64,000 nt of DNA, taken from positions 64,841,334-64,905,333 of the forward strand of contig NC_051084.1 in NCBI RefSeq assembly GCF_004664715.2, read 5' to 3'. Every line of letters begins with the position of its first letter. The stretch's first letter is position 1. Below are positions 1 through 17,574 of the stretch, piece after piece. A model generated the notes under the pieces. It saw only the letters and a list, made by a program, of their open reading frames with translations, was not told the origin of the DNA and did not search any database. The stretch is from Peromyscus leucopus (Eukaryota > Chordata > Mammalia > Rodentia > Cricetidae). Made by a program: the position numbers and the translations under genes.

Positions 1-196
1 TTTATTTTTATTTCATATGCATTGTTGTTTTGCCTGCATGTATTGCCTGCATGTATGTCTATAGATGGGTGTCAGGTCCCCTGGAACTGGAGCTACAGAC
101 AGTTGTGAGCTGCCATGTGGGTGCTGGGACTAGAACCCAGGTCCTCTGGAAGAATAGCCAGTGCTCTTAACCACTGAGCCATCTCTCCAGCCCCAG
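1..196 (-). mobile_element. B2/B3-type SINE
   Basis: The right end, 'CTGAGCCATCTCTCCAGCCC', is the reverse complement of the tRNA-derived B2 head. 'AGAACCCAGGTCCTCTGGAAG' and 'AGTGCTCTTAACCAC' also match the B2 body. It may extend left of the window. It lies in Mmut intron 3. Confidence 0.85.
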
Positions 197-201
197 TCTT
201 T

Positions 202-369
202 GATTTTTTTTTTTTTTTTTTGGTTTTTTCGAGACAGGGTTTCTCTGTGTAGCTTTGCGCCTCTCCTGGAACTCACTTGGTAGTCCAGGCTGGCCTCGAA
301 CTCACAGAGATCCGCCTGGCTCTGTCTCCCGAGTGCTGGGATTAAAGGTGTGCGCCACCACCGCCCGGC
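202..369 (-). mobile_element. B1 SINE, cricetid-type
   Basis: A poly(T) head is followed by GAGACAGGGTTTCTCTG and ends at the reverse complement of GCCGGGCGGTGG. It carries the GCTTTGCGCC block typical of the other B1 copies here. It abuts the B2-type element on its left. Confidence 0.93.
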
Positions 370-809
370 TTATATTTTTAAGCTGTGCATTTTATCCTGT
401 TTTACTTCAAAATATAACACTAAGTGTAAAATTAGTTTTGTTCACTGTGTACTTGTTCATATTGGATACGTTCATTCAAATAAGAAAATAATGTAAGTAA
501 TATTAAATGTATCAACATATCAGTCAAATCATAAGGTCTTTGTGAAGTCTTAGCTAGCCTAAAAGATACCTGGTGCAGCTGTTTCCTAGTAGAAAAACAA
601 ATATAACATCTTGAAGATGCTTCATAGATCAATCACTTAAATTTGAGAAAGAATTTACTCTAACAAATACTAATTTTTTTCCAGTTAAGATTATAAACTA
701 CCAAGTAATTTGAAATTGAACATCACTTTATAGATAATACTTTTGTAGCATAAGTTTAATAGAACCTTTTCATATTTTATTCATTGTTATATTTTATTAT
801 TTTATATAG
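370..809. other. Intron 3 remainder, no feature seen
   Basis: AT-rich intronic sequence between the B1 and the exon 4 acceptor. I see no repeat or conserved element. Confidence 0.6.
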
Positions 810-977
<168 letters not shown>

Positions 978-1268
978 TAAACTTAGGTGTCTTTTCTCTG
1001 TCAACAACATGCATAGAACCATTTTCCACCTGTAGAGCAAAATATACTGATAAAATAAATTTGTAGGGATAAATGGTATGATAGATTTAGATTGTCTTCT
1101 ATTTTTTCCTAGTGAGAAAGAGAAAATAAGCAAATATTATCAGTAGCAAAACAATCAGAATTTAATTTGACCATGCTTCTCTATAAATTGGAAGAACACC
1201 ATCTTTTTAGTAATTTACAGAACACAACTAACACATGCATGGAGGTTATATTAAAATATAAACATGAG

Positions 1269-1414
1269 GCCGGGCGGTGGTGGCTCATGCCTTTAATCCC
1301 AGCACTCAGGAGGCAGAGCCAGGTGGATCTCTGTGAGTTTGAGGCCAGCCTGGTCTACAGAGTGAGTTCCAGGAAAGACGCAAAGCTACACAGAGAAAGC
1401 CTGTCTCGAAAAAC

Positions 1415-1416
<2 letters not shown>
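1269..1416 (+). mobile_element. B1 SINE in intron 4
   Basis: Begins GCCGGGCGGTGGTGG and runs to CTGTCTCGAAAAAC. Its A-rich tail has been replaced or extended by a CA microsatellite. Flanking TATAAACATGA and TATATACATGA (one mismatch) are probably its target duplication on the far sides of the SINE and the microsatellite. Confidence 0.93.
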
Positions 1417-1417
<1 letters not shown>

Positions 1418-1452
<35 letters not shown>

Positions 1453-1469
1453 TACATATATATATACAT
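1418..1469 (+). repeat. (CA)n then (CATA)/(TA) microsatellite at a B1 tail
   Basis: About 16 CA units followed by CATACATA and TATATATA. It directly continues the 3' tail of the preceding B1. Confidence 0.95.
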
Positions 1470-1840
1470 GAAATCAAGTTACATTTTTTTTTCATTTGAA
1501 AATATGGAAATCACATATTCCTTTTTTTTTCTATAACACATATATAAATGTTTGGGGATGTACAATACTATAAACTATATAGTCTCAAAATGTATTGTTA
1601 ATAAAGTATGAACAATATGGAAACATTTCAAATAAAGTTTATGAAATATTTAAATTGGTCAGAAATCAATCCAGTCAGTCCCTGAAGCGAGACTCAACTG
1701 TGTGCTGACAATTCAAATGTGCAAAACATAGCTAGTGACTGTTTCTTTGTCCTAAAAATATTGTATGCTTGTTATTACAGCAGCTCCCAAAATGTGGTCC
1801 AGTGACTCCTGGGGATTACGTAGATCTTCAAGGTCTACAC
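1470..1840. other. Intron 4 stretch, no feature seen
   Basis: AT-rich unique-looking sequence with no recognisable element. Confidence 0.55.
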
Positions 1841-1856
1841 TGTTCCTGAGTATTTT

Positions 1857-2021
1857 TTTTTTTTTTTTTTTTGGTTTTTCGAGACAGGGTTTCTCTGTGT
1901 AGCTTTGCGCCTTTTCCTGGAACTCACTTGGTAGCCCAGCCTGGCCTCGAACTCACAGAGATCCGCCTGGCTCTGCCTCCCGAGTGCTGGGATTAAAGGC
2001 GTGCGCCACCACCGCCCGGCT
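1857..2021 (-). mobile_element. B1 SINE with exact 16-bp target duplication
   Basis: A poly(T) start, then GAGACAGGGTTTCTCTG, ending at CACCGCCCGGC. The copies of TGTTCCTGAGTATTTT at 1841-1856 and 2022-2037 are identical. This marks a rather recent insertion into intron 4. Confidence 0.96.
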
Positions 2022-2188
2022 TGTTCCTGAGTATTTTAAAACTTCATTCTTCTTTTACATTTTTATTTTCTCCAGAGTTGATATAAAGCTATATGGTATG
2101 CTATATTGAAATAGCTTGGACATATGTACGGTTTTAGCTGTCTTCATTTAAGCTGCACATTAAAGAGATTTGCAGAAATGTAAAACAG

Positions 2189-2505
2189 GACTGGGAAAAT
2201 GACTCGGTTGGTAATTACATACAGAGGATCTTAGTTTAATCCCCACAACCCAGGTATCAAAGCTATAGACATGCTTGCAATTCCAGTGCTGAGGAGGCAG
2301 AGGCAGGTGGGTTCCGGGGTTCACTGGCCAGCTATCTCAGCTTGTTCCGTGTCAGTGATAGACCCTGTCTCAAAAATAAACAAACAAAACCAGGGAGATG
2401 ATGCCCAAGAAACACACCTCAAATTATTCTTTGGCCCCCTACTTGCACACCTGTACATACATGAACACACAGAAAATGGACACCCATCTCATAAAAACAT
2501 TTTAA
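2189..2505 (+). mobile_element. B4-like chimeric SINE, degraded
   Basis: A B2/ID-like head (CTGGGAAAATGACTCGGTTGG) is followed by B1-like CAGTGCTGAGGAGGCAGAGGC and a CA-rich tail. This is the B4 layout. Decay is considerable. Confidence 0.6.
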
Positions 2506-3045
2506 AATAACAGGTAAAATGTTCATTTTATTCTAAGTTTTTATGATAGAGAAATATTAGTTTGTAAGATATCCATTTGACATATGTTTATTATTTTACA
2601 TGAACTAATGGATAAAATTTAGATAAATATCTTGAAATAAAGAAAAGTTCTTCACAGACCTCAGCAGATTTTGAGGATGAGCACAGATCCTAAGACCTCA
2701 GTGCTTGAGTACATTGAGTTTTGTTAAACTTTAGTGTCTTAGAGCTCATTTGGTTTTCATGAGATTTTACAACCTTCTTGTCACTAGAGGCAAATAGGTA
2801 ATCTAAATACGTAAATCAGTTAAATCCATTACAGAATGTGAGGTAAAAGGGAATAGTGAGGCTGAGGACAAATTAGAGGAGAATGTGACCAAATTCAGTG
2901 CCCAATCATTTTCTTAAAACACACGAAAAAGCAACCCCATGCTACACAAACAAAGCAAGAATGTGAATCTGTTCTTCCAGATTACATGTTACAGTTACAA
3001 AGTTGGGATTCCTGGGTCTTTTTCTTTTTAAAGAGATGGATCTTA
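2506..3045. other. Intron 4 stretch, no feature seen
   Basis: No recognisable element; ordinary AT-rich intron. Confidence 0.5.
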
Positions 3046-3125
3046 AGCTGGACATGTAGCTGGATGGCAGAAGCATTGGCCTTGCAAATGTAAGGCCCTA
3101 AGTTCGATCCCAGCACTGGGGAAAT
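3046..3125 (+). mobile_element. ID SINE (BC1-like)
   Basis: GCTGGACATGTAGCTGGATG, CTTGCAAATGTAAGGCCCTA and TCGATCCCAGCACTGGGG follow the ID consensus with its tRNA-like B box. Confidence 0.75.
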
Positions 3126-3139
3126 AAATAAGAGTTTGA

Positions 3140-3198
3140 TTCCCAGAGTCTAATGTGTGTTGAATAACTACTCTACCATTAAGCTGCACCCCAGCCCA
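3140..3198 (-). mobile_element. ID-type SINE fragment
   Basis: ACTCTACCATTAAGCTGCAC and CCCAGCCC are the reverse complement of an ID head. It is tail-to-tail with the preceding ID element. Confidence 0.55.
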
Positions 3199-3431
3199 AG
3201 AATCTGTCTTACTCAGCACACAAAAGGAAAGTCTTTCCTAAAGAAAATCACTTGTGAAGGGAATAACTTCCCAGAAGCAGATGTTCACAGCCATTTTTAT
3301 GTTAGGCTCATAGTTACTTAGATACATGTGCTTTGCTTTTAATTCAAATTAATTGCTTGATATTCAAATCTGGACATGGGTTTTTCTAGGGTGTGATATA
3401 ATTAGTTTTATTTTCTTGTTTGTATTTTTAA

Positions 3432-3701
<270 letters not shown>

Positions 3702-3929
3702 TAGAGCCAGGGATCGTCTTCAGCAGCCTGTTTGCTAATATCTGAAAGTCAGGAATAACTTGAAGCATAATGCACACTTAGGTTTCGAGTTGACACATGT
3801 TGAAAAGAGTTAGCTCCCTCTAGTGGCTAACTGTAAAATCACTCCTAGCTGGCTTTTGCATAGTCCTCTTTTATTATCTTAGTATTTTAGATTAGTGTAC
3901 ACAGTTGTAGATCTGTTTCTTCACATCAT

Positions 3930-5190
3930 CTTCATACACGTATGACATTAAACTCTGTTCTCTTCATTCCCCTCCCTCTAACCACTCCCTTTCCCCACTG
4001 GTTCCCTTTCTTCTAAAGAGTACCTTGTTTGACTTTTTTATTACATGGATCCTTTCTTTTCCTCACCAACCATAAGACATATTCCTTTCATGCATGGCCC
4101 TCTTTTAGTTTTGTGGTCTACAAACACACTTGTAACTACACACACATATACATTTAATTTTAAATCTAGGTTCTGTGGATAAGAGGAAAATACAAGGTAT
4201 TTGTCCTGAATGTGGCTTATTTTGCTGAACATAGGATTTCCAGTTATACCCATTTTCCTGCAAGTCATGATTTCATTTTTCTTTATAGCTGAGTGGAATT
4301 CCATTGTATTTATGTATCAATCTATTTTTATCTGTTGATAGAGATCTAGGTTGATTTCATTTCTTAACTGTTGTGACTAGAGAATTAATAAACCTGGATG
4401 TGCAAGTATCTCTGGTATGTTGTTGATTTAGAGTCCTTTTGGTGTATACTCAGGAGCAGGATAGCTGGAACCTATGGTAGTGCTACTTTTAGGACCCTTA
4501 GGTTGGTGCACACTGATTTCTGTAGTGGCTATACAACAGCTCACACTCTTACCCACAGTGAATAGGGCTCCTCTTTATTTCTTTGCCGATATTTGATGCT
4601 GTTTGTTTCCTTTCCTTTTCTTGTCTCCTCTCTTTCCTTTTTTTCCATCTGTTTTTTAATTTTTATCTCTTCTGATCTTACTGCATAGCCCTGGCTGGTC
4701 TGGAAACTCAATACCAGACCGGGCTGCCTCTGCCTGCTCCTGCATCCTGAGTGCTGGGATCACGGGCGTGTGCTGCCACACCTTATGTCATGGTGCTGGT
4801 GATGATAACCATTCAGACTTGGATGAAATGGAACCGGGAAGCAGTTTTAATAGGAATTTCCTTGCTGGCTACGACTGTAAACACTTCCTCTTTACCTGCT
4901 GTTTGTATTTATTCTTTTGAGTTCTTTTTGGTCTTTAGCCTTTAGCCTCTTTGGTCTTTTCAGTTCATTAGCTTATTTAGTGATGTGGTGGTTCGGGTTT
5001 GGGGGCTTAGTTTTTTGAGGTTCTTTATGTATCTTAGGTATCTGGCTCCTGTTCGGTGTGTGGTGGCAGGTTTTTATTTCCCCATCTGTAGCCGATCTCT
5101 TCACTCTGGAGATTGTTTTCCTTTGTTATACAGAAGCTTCTGCATTGCATGAAACCTCATTTGTCAATTCATGGGACTATTTACTGTGCT
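3930..5190 (-). mobile_element. L1 3' fragment (ORF2 end and 3' UTR), antisense in intron 5
   Basis: The minus-strand frame around 4300 reads MEFHSAIKKNEIM, the conserved end of L1 ORF2. The sequence 4300-4600 and 4950-5190 matches upstream ORF2 in antisense. The copy is old, with many stops and frame breaks, and a B1-like SINE interrupts it near 4.7 kb. Confidence 0.8.
4660..4782 (-). mobile_element. Old B1 SINE inside the L1 fragment
   Basis: GCATAGCCCTGGCTGGTCTG and GAGTGCTGGGATCACGGGCG are antisense B1. It is diverged and lies between two L1 segments. Confidence 0.7.
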
Positions 5191-5318
5191 AATACAGTGA
5201 AAAATTATTTGCTGATGATGAAGAAGAAATGAAAACCATATTATAATCAATACTTGTAAATAATTCTTAAGAGATACATTTTAGCATAAGTCCATTGGTT
5301 TAAAATTTGATTTTAATC

Positions 5319-5320
<2 letters not shown>

Positions 5321-5363
<43 letters not shown>
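5321..5363 (+). repeat. (CA)n microsatellite in intron 5
   Basis: About 21 perfect CA units. The stretch from here to exon 6 holds nothing else recognisable. Confidence 0.97.
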
Positions 5364-5365
<2 letters not shown>

Positions 5366-6111
5366 TCAAATAAAAGCAAGAAAGCATACAGACATTTAAA
5401 GACTATCATTTGGATGGTATAATTTGATTTCATTAAAATTGTGTGGTGATATTTTGCTTCTATATCTATTCATTTTATACGTTCATTTACTGTGATTTTA
5501 AATTACATGTCTTTTCTACTTTTAACATTGAATAACAACCAACATGTTCTTTATGACTAGGGAAATAGATATTCTGAGGTTGGAAGGAACTTTTGTAATC
5601 TTATTTTAATATACTGATTTTTACAATTAAAACTGAAATCTATAGACTAGCCAACATCACAGTTAGGAATATAATGAAATAGAATCCTATTTTCTACCGA
5701 AGAATTTACACTTAATCAGTTTAATTAGTCATTTATTAAGTGCCTACTTTGGACACATCCATTGCAGGTATGAAAAATAATTAAGGGATTATAAATTAGG
5801 AAAAAAGATTCCTGTAATAAGAAAAATTATACTTCATGATATGCTTAAGGAACAGTATTTAAACAATGTAAAATTGTTTGATATTTTAGAGGAATATGTG
5901 AGACAGTGTTTTCATGCCTAAGTCTGGACTAGATACCTTGGCTCTTAATTTTTTCTGGCTTGCTCACTAGTTTGTGTGAGTTTATTTGATACTCTGATGT
6001 CTGATGTGGTGTAGGTTATATAGTTGTTGCTGAATTATAATGTCTCTTCTAGCTTTGATGTCTGTGAACTTTTTTCTCGTTTTGCCTTTGGTTTTTGGTC
6101 AAATGTTTTAG

Positions 6112-6402
<291 letters not shown>

Positions 6403-6572
6403 TAAAAAAATCTATAATCATTTTTAGATTTATACTAAAAGCCATAAAATATATGTGAGAGAAGCAAAATTTATCTTTACCTTTATAGTTTTCATTACTA
6501 AAACATAATTAAAAAGTATATTTCTGTTTCTATGATTATATTTAATGTAGGATTAAAAGATAGCTATTATTA

Positions 6573-6762
6573 TTATTTTTTAAAGATTCATTTATTTATT
6601 ATGTATACAGTGTTCTGTCTGCACATATCCCTGCAAGCCAGAAGAGGGCACCAGATCTCATTACAGATGGTTGTGAGCCACCATGTGGTTGCTGGAATTG
6701 AACTCAGGACCTTTGGAGGAACAAGCAGTGCTCTTAACCTCTGATCCATCTCTCCAGCCCCC
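6573..6762 (-). mobile_element. B2/B3-type SINE with exact 18-bp target duplication
   Basis: The T-rich left end includes ATTTATTATGTATACAGTG, and the right end is CATCTCTCCAGCCCCC. AAAAGATAGCTATTATTA occurs identically at 6555-6572 and 6763-6780. The insertion in intron 6 is recent. Confidence 0.95.
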
Positions 6763-6810
6763 AAAAGATAGCTATTATTAAAAGTGCATATGCTTAACTC
6801 AGATGTATAG

Positions 6811-7030
6811 ACACAGACAGATGCACACACATATAGACAACACATAGAGAAACAGGCAGACACACACAGACATATACACACACATGCAAACAGACACACA
6901 TACACATAACATAGACAGACACACAGTGACAAACAGACATAAACAGATATACACAGACACACAGAGACACACATACCCACATACACAGGCGCGCGCGCGC
7001 GCACACACACACACACGGTGGGGGGGGAAA
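6811..7030 (+). repeat. CA-rich array with (GC)n(CA)n and a G run
   Basis: Degenerate ACACAGACA-type units are followed at 6988-7016 by CGCGCGCGCGCG then CACACACACA, a strictly alternating purine-pyrimidine block, and then GGTGGGGGGGG. The minus-strand Cys/Val-rich reading frames over it are translations of the repeat. Confidence 0.95.
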
Positions 7031-7389
7031 GAGAGAGGCACTACTCTGTTGTGTTTCAGTTCTTACTTTTCTGTTCACTGGAGTAAGCTACACACTTTCT
7101 TTCCTTTTTATCTGTGTTTTAACTCACACATGTGCTGTGTCTTCTGATTTTGTTGGCTTTAGGCATTAGACATAATGCTTCAGATACTGTTTTCAGATAC
7201 TTTCCTGGTTTAGTAATATTTAGTATTTCAGCTGACAAATACCACTTCTTTCTTTCCCCTTCCTAGCAATACAATGATAATCTCAGTTTCTACCTTCCTG
7301 TCCTTATTTGATTTGAACTGGCTTCTCTCTGGATCTACTGACATTTATGGAATATAAAACCTGAATCTCATTCCTGTTACTTTGAAGCA

Positions 7390-8020
7390 CTTTTTTAAAG
7401 AATTCTTTACCATTCATGCATGCATGTAATGTGTTTGGATCAAATCCACTCCCTATTCTTTCTGCTCCAATTCTTCCTCATCCACTTTTCCCTCCTAAAT
7501 TCACATGCTCTCTCTTAAAAAGAAAGAAATACATACTAAGTTCGTTTGTGCTGCCTCTGCATGGATGCAGACCATCTACTGTCAGAACCCTCCTCCCTAC
7601 AGGTAATGGGCTCCCTCTCCTCTAGATTCCAATGGCCAGGAGCTCCTAAGATGGGGATAGAACTTGAACTCCCTCCTGATCCATACTGGGATTTTGACTG
7701 GCTTGGTCTTGTGTAGCTCTTTTGCATTCAGTCCCAGACAGCCACTGTGAGTCTGTGTATGCAAGTGTGTGGTCATGCCTGGCAAGACTGTTTTTCTCCA
7801 GACTTCTGCTTTCTCTACCTCATAGAGTCTTCCCTCGTCCTGTTCCAAAATGGGCACTTGAACCTTTTGGGAAAAGATGGGATGTAGACGTCCCATTCGG
7901 TGTCAAGCATTCCACAGTTTCTTGGTCTTTCAGCACTAACCAGTTGTGCATCTCTATGTTAATCTTGATGCACTTCTCATAGAAGCTTTCTAGGAGATGA
8001 ATCACTTATAACTTTATGTG
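7390..8020 (-). mobile_element. Old L1 3' UTR fragment, antisense
   Basis: The CT-rich block with CCACTTTTCCCTCCTAAATT and the following GCTCCTAAGATGGGGATAG region resemble rodent L1 3' UTR in antisense. The identification rests on general similarity only. Confidence 0.45.
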
Positions 8021-9092
8021 TTTGAAAGTTTCTCCATTGTGTTATTATCCTTGACTAGCATGGGAAGCAGAGGAAGTCCTGGGTGAATGTGTAAGGAGTG
8101 GATGAAATCCTGAGCACAGCCATGTCACAGACCTCAATGCCTCAGATCAGGGAACTGCCAAAGCCTTCCTCTGGTCCATGGGCAGATGTTGACGGTGTGT
8201 TCAAGAACAGCAAGTGCAGCTTGCTCATCTTGGATGACTGCAGCCTAAGGCTGTTGCCTTATAGAGACTTCATGTGGAGACTAGCTAACCTCTCCTCCTG
8301 TGCTGTACATAAAAATCTCTGAGTTTCCTGGCCATTGCTCTTGACTGGTGCATTTCTTTCCACCTGAGAACTTACGGTCTACCCTATCCCAGCATTGATT
8401 ATGTTACTTGTATTTGTCTGTCTTTCTTAATCGCCTGTCACCCCAGTCAAGTTCACAAACCCATGCATGAGCTATAGCGGACTTGGCTTAAAATTATTTC
8501 TATTCATGATTCTGTGATCAACTTTATTAACACTGGCCTGCTTTTCATTCTAAGTTCTACTCTTGCCTCTAGTATTTGTGATCAGAAATTTGATACTATT
8601 TTATGCCAGATCTTTCTTTCTGAAAGCATCAAGATCTCTTTTGATTTTTGTGTTGTTATCTATCTCGTATGCATATTTTATTCTATTTTATACTGGGTTT
8701 TTGATGGTTCTCTTCCATCTCATATATACACATATATGATGTCACTTCTTGTTTTTCATATTGAAAGTAGAATTGCATCTTGATGTATATTTTTCTTAAA
8801 GAGTCATAAACCTAAAAAATCTTGTTCATGTAACTAAAAATAAAGGCTAGAGAATTGGAGCTATTGTTGGCATTTCCCCACAAGACATGAATGAGAAATT
8901 TCAGGCTTTCCAGAATATACTTTAAAATTTTCCTTTTGTCCTTTTAGATAGCTTTAAGCACACAAATTCTAATTATTTCTCTTCTATTTATTTGATTACT
9001 TTCTTATAAAGCATTAACATTTGCCTTGTAATTTGAATGCTATTAGGGGATATATAACATACAGGGCTAGGGTAAATGCTTTTATATCTCAG
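8021..9092. other. Intron 6 stretch, unassigned
   Basis: An open frame of 74 codons at 8098-8322 has no recognisable protein similarity and no splice context. I treat it as chance. The rest is AT-rich. Confidence 0.45.
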
Positions 9093-9153
9093 TTTTACTA
9101 ACCTTTCCTTTTTGTCTTTTTTTCTTTTTTCTTTTCTTTTCTTTTTTCTTTTT

Positions 9154-9237
<84 letters not shown>

Positions 9238-9253
9238 TTCTTTTTTTTTTTAG
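9093..9253 (+). promoter_or_regulatory. Mmut: Expanded 3' splice site of Mmut exon 7: TACTAAC branch site plus giant pyrimidine tract
   Basis: A perfect TACTAAC lies at 9096-9102 (likely branch A at 9101). It is followed by about 150 nt with a single purine, a G at 9114, up to the acceptor AG at 9252-9253. The run 9115-9251 is pure C and T, mostly CTTT units. No AG dinucleotide occurs between 9093 and 9251, so the AG-exclusion zone is unusually long and the branch-to-acceptor distance (about 152 nt) is well beyond the usual 18-40 nt. The branch assignment is inferred; the sequence facts are direct. Confidence 0.7.
9115..9251 (+). repeat. (CTTT)n microsatellite / pure pyrimidine tract abutting a splice acceptor
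   Basis: This is a 137-nt uninterrupted C/T run. Its core, about 9154-9237, is roughly twenty tandem CTTT units; the flanks are imperfect C/T mixtures and T11 precedes the AG. Such tracts mutate in length easily and can form triplex (H-DNA) structures. The minus-strand Lys/Glu/Arg reading frame here is only its translation. Confidence 0.97.
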
Positions 9254-9400
<147 letters not shown>

Positions 9401-9806
9401 TGATTAAGGAGGACTATTAGTTTCTGTCTATGGATACTATGCATAATTGATACAAATACATTTTAAAATGAAAAAAAAAGGAAAATAGTGCTTTGGTAGA
9501 ATATTTCTCATATCTGCATATCCAAATGTATTTGTATGACTGTATCTTAGATCTTTGCATCCTTGTAAGCACACAGGCAAGCTTATATGTACTTAAAACA
9601 TAGACGTGCATGTATGAACTATTGCCAGTGACAGAATTAAGGATAGTATGCTTGACAGTCGTTGTACTCTACATGGAAGAATTCACTCATTTACTCTGGG
9701 GATACTTTTTGATGTGCTATGAGTTAAGAATGCTACTTAAAAATATTGAACTTATAAAAATATGTGATAATCAGAGCGTTTTCAATACAGGACCATTTAT
9801 GAGTAA

Positions 9807-11391
<1,585 letters not shown>

Positions 11392-11507
11392 ATCAAATCC
11401 AGCAGGGATCCAGCTTTGGCTGAGCGGTGTCTCCAGGCACTTACCCAGTGTGCTGCCAGTGGAGATGGCAACATTTTGGCTCTTGCTGTGGATGCAGCTC
11501 GTGCAAG
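11392..11507 (+). CDS. Mmut: Methylmalonyl-CoA mutase, exon 9 (codons 521-559)
   Basis: 116 nt after CTCTCTAAG, reading [20 protein letters not shown] then [18 protein letters not shown] and two bases of Arg559, before GTGAAT. This is the helical linker leading to the cobalamin domain. Codon 532 is Arg, the commoner ancestral state of a known human Arg/His polymorphism. The acceptor AAG is weaker than CAG or TAG, but it is preceded by a good CT-rich tract. Confidence 0.97.
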
Positions 11508-14827
<3,320 letters not shown>

Positions 14828-14874
14828 TGATGTTTTTGAAACTGTTTTCAAAAAGTCCAACCAAAATCTGCATT

Positions 14875-14880
<6 letters not shown>

Positions 14881-14914
<34 letters not shown>
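14881..14914 (+). repeat. (AT)n microsatellite, intron 11
   Basis: Seventeen perfect AT units about 100 nt after the exon 11 donor. The minus-strand Ile/Tyr run over it is a translation artefact. Confidence 0.97.
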
Positions 14915-14916
<2 letters not shown>

Positions 14917-15302
14917 CATTTAATTTATGATTAAAAAGTAAAAAGTTCATGTTAACTCTCATTTTTGTGGAAATAAATGTCAGTTGAGAATGAAATGCTA
15001 TGAGGCTCTGGAAAGGGAGGTTTACTTTAGAGGTTTTATTAGTGTCTTTGAGTGTTGATTGGTATTTTGTAGTCCATGAAGATTACCTTGAAGATTCATT
15101 CCTTGGAGACATTTTTTTTTTTTCTAACTGAGACGTAATTGATAAATTCCAGTCCCAGAAGCACATACAGGATTGGTGTTGAGTCCACCACAGCTTCTCT
15201 ACTACCCAGAACTTAAGAACGAGGGACCATGCAGTGACAGTCAGCAGTTTGGGACCTTGACTTCAGTACCCAGCGCTCTCCTTCACCCCTGCCTGGTAAT
15301 AA

Positions 15303-16010
<708 letters not shown>

Positions 16011-16015
16011 GACAT

Positions 16016-16016
<1 letters not shown>

Positions 16017-16074
<58 letters not shown>

Positions 16075-16135
16075 CGTACATACATAGTACATAGGTACAT
16101 AGATAGACAGATAGACAGGTAGACAGACAGACATG
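16017..16135 (+). repeat. (TA)n, then CATA and GATA/GACA compound microsatellite
   Basis: About 26 TA units are followed by ATACGTACATACATAGTACA and then AGATAGACAG-type tetramers to 16,135. Confidence 0.96.
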
Positions 16136-17574
16136 TTTCTAAGGATGATTCGTTTTAGATGTAGAGGCAAATTATATCCTGGTAATTTCTCTAGGTAAAT
16201 TCTGCAGACAGTGCTATTATTTTTCTATTAAGGTTATATTTTAATTCATTATATCACATTTAACTTAACTCTCCACAAAAATTGTGTGAGAAAACTACTA
16301 GGAATTTATGATAGCTATCTGCCATCTTCATATTCAGTGAACAGTGGCAGAGAGACTTGAATAAGAGCAATGGGCTTCACATTAGAGAGAGACAAATGAT
16401 GGAAATGCAGTGTGTCTGTCATACCCTGGACAGAGGTATAGTGGCTTTAGATGGGTCGTTTAGGTAGCTTGCATCTGGTAGAGAGTCACTCATCCATTTC
16501 TTCGATGACCCCAGAGTTATGTCATTTGCATAGCTTCATAAAACTCCTTTACTAGTGAAACTATTTTGATTGAAACAGTTTTTCTGGATTGAAAAATACC
16601 ATACAGCTAGCATATGAAATCAGCTTGTCCTGAATATTATAGGACAGAGGGAGAGGAAGTGGCTACTTTAACAAACATTTGAGTTCTCTTAGGAATGGAG
16701 AATGGATGATGTCAGTTAACTATTAATGACACCACCCTGTGTTATTAATGTTGGTTTAGAAGAATTAAGATGCAAAAAAGGCCTATTCCCCATCTGGCTT
16801 CCAATGATAACCATTTTTCCTTTTTAATTAAGAATAGGAAAAACTTGGTTATGAGTGTATAGGAAAGTAAATGTTTGTAGGTGCTACAAAGACCCCACTA
16901 CAACATTCATCAGTAAAATATGATTTCGCATCTAGATGTACAATCTTTATTCCTCTATTATGGTGATGATGCAGTGAGTGGCTTGCATATTGTTTTCTTC
17001 CTACATCAATAAGGTTTTAACATGATATAGTCAACATGAAAAAGTCTTTATTAATACACTTTCCAATTTTCATAAATGTAGTTTATGTTTGGGAACAGAA
17101 AGACCAATTTATTTGTATATTTTTTATTTCTTGAGATGTGGGTCTCAGTACTCTGCTCAAGCAGTCCCCCATGCCAGTCACAGGCACATGCTACCATACT
17201 TTGCTAAGGGCTATTATTTATTGAGATTGCCTATCTATGGAATAATTCATATGTCTTGCAGCTATGGAAATTATAATTCCTAAGCTCTAGGGCATGATAT
17301 TAAAATGTAGGAATTAAAGTAATTAAGCTGTGGAAAATAGTTGGATTGAAATAAGAGTTGAGAAAAATATTAAATATACAGTGTGAACAAACTGGTATTT
17401 TAAGGAAATACATTTCAAGTCACATTAACTTTCTTGATAGAGTCACTGAGAGCATCTTGAACTGTTTGATATATTTTACTATAAAGTTAAAATCTGAGCA
17501 TGGCTGCTTTCTCTGACATACTTTTAGTATGGGTAGCCTTTATTAGGTAGTGAAAACAGAGCTCATATACTCAT
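16136..17574. other. Intron 12 stretch, mostly unassigned
   Basis: About 17,110-17,200 resembles a very old antisense B1 relic (GAGATGTGGGTCTCAGTACT). Nothing else is recognised. Confidence 0.45.

Noticed and set aside
4041..4304. Minus-strand frame with SAIKKNEIM
   Set aside because: L1 ORF2 end, part of a decayed LINE, not a host gene.
6588..7078. Three overlapping minus-strand frames of 80-142 codons, Cys/Val-rich
   Set aside because: They are translations of the CA-rich array and a B2 SINE in intron 6; periodic composition and no start context.
8098..8322. 74-codon frame in intron 6, considered as an alternative exon
   Set aside because: No acceptor or donor in phase with Mmut and no family resemblance.
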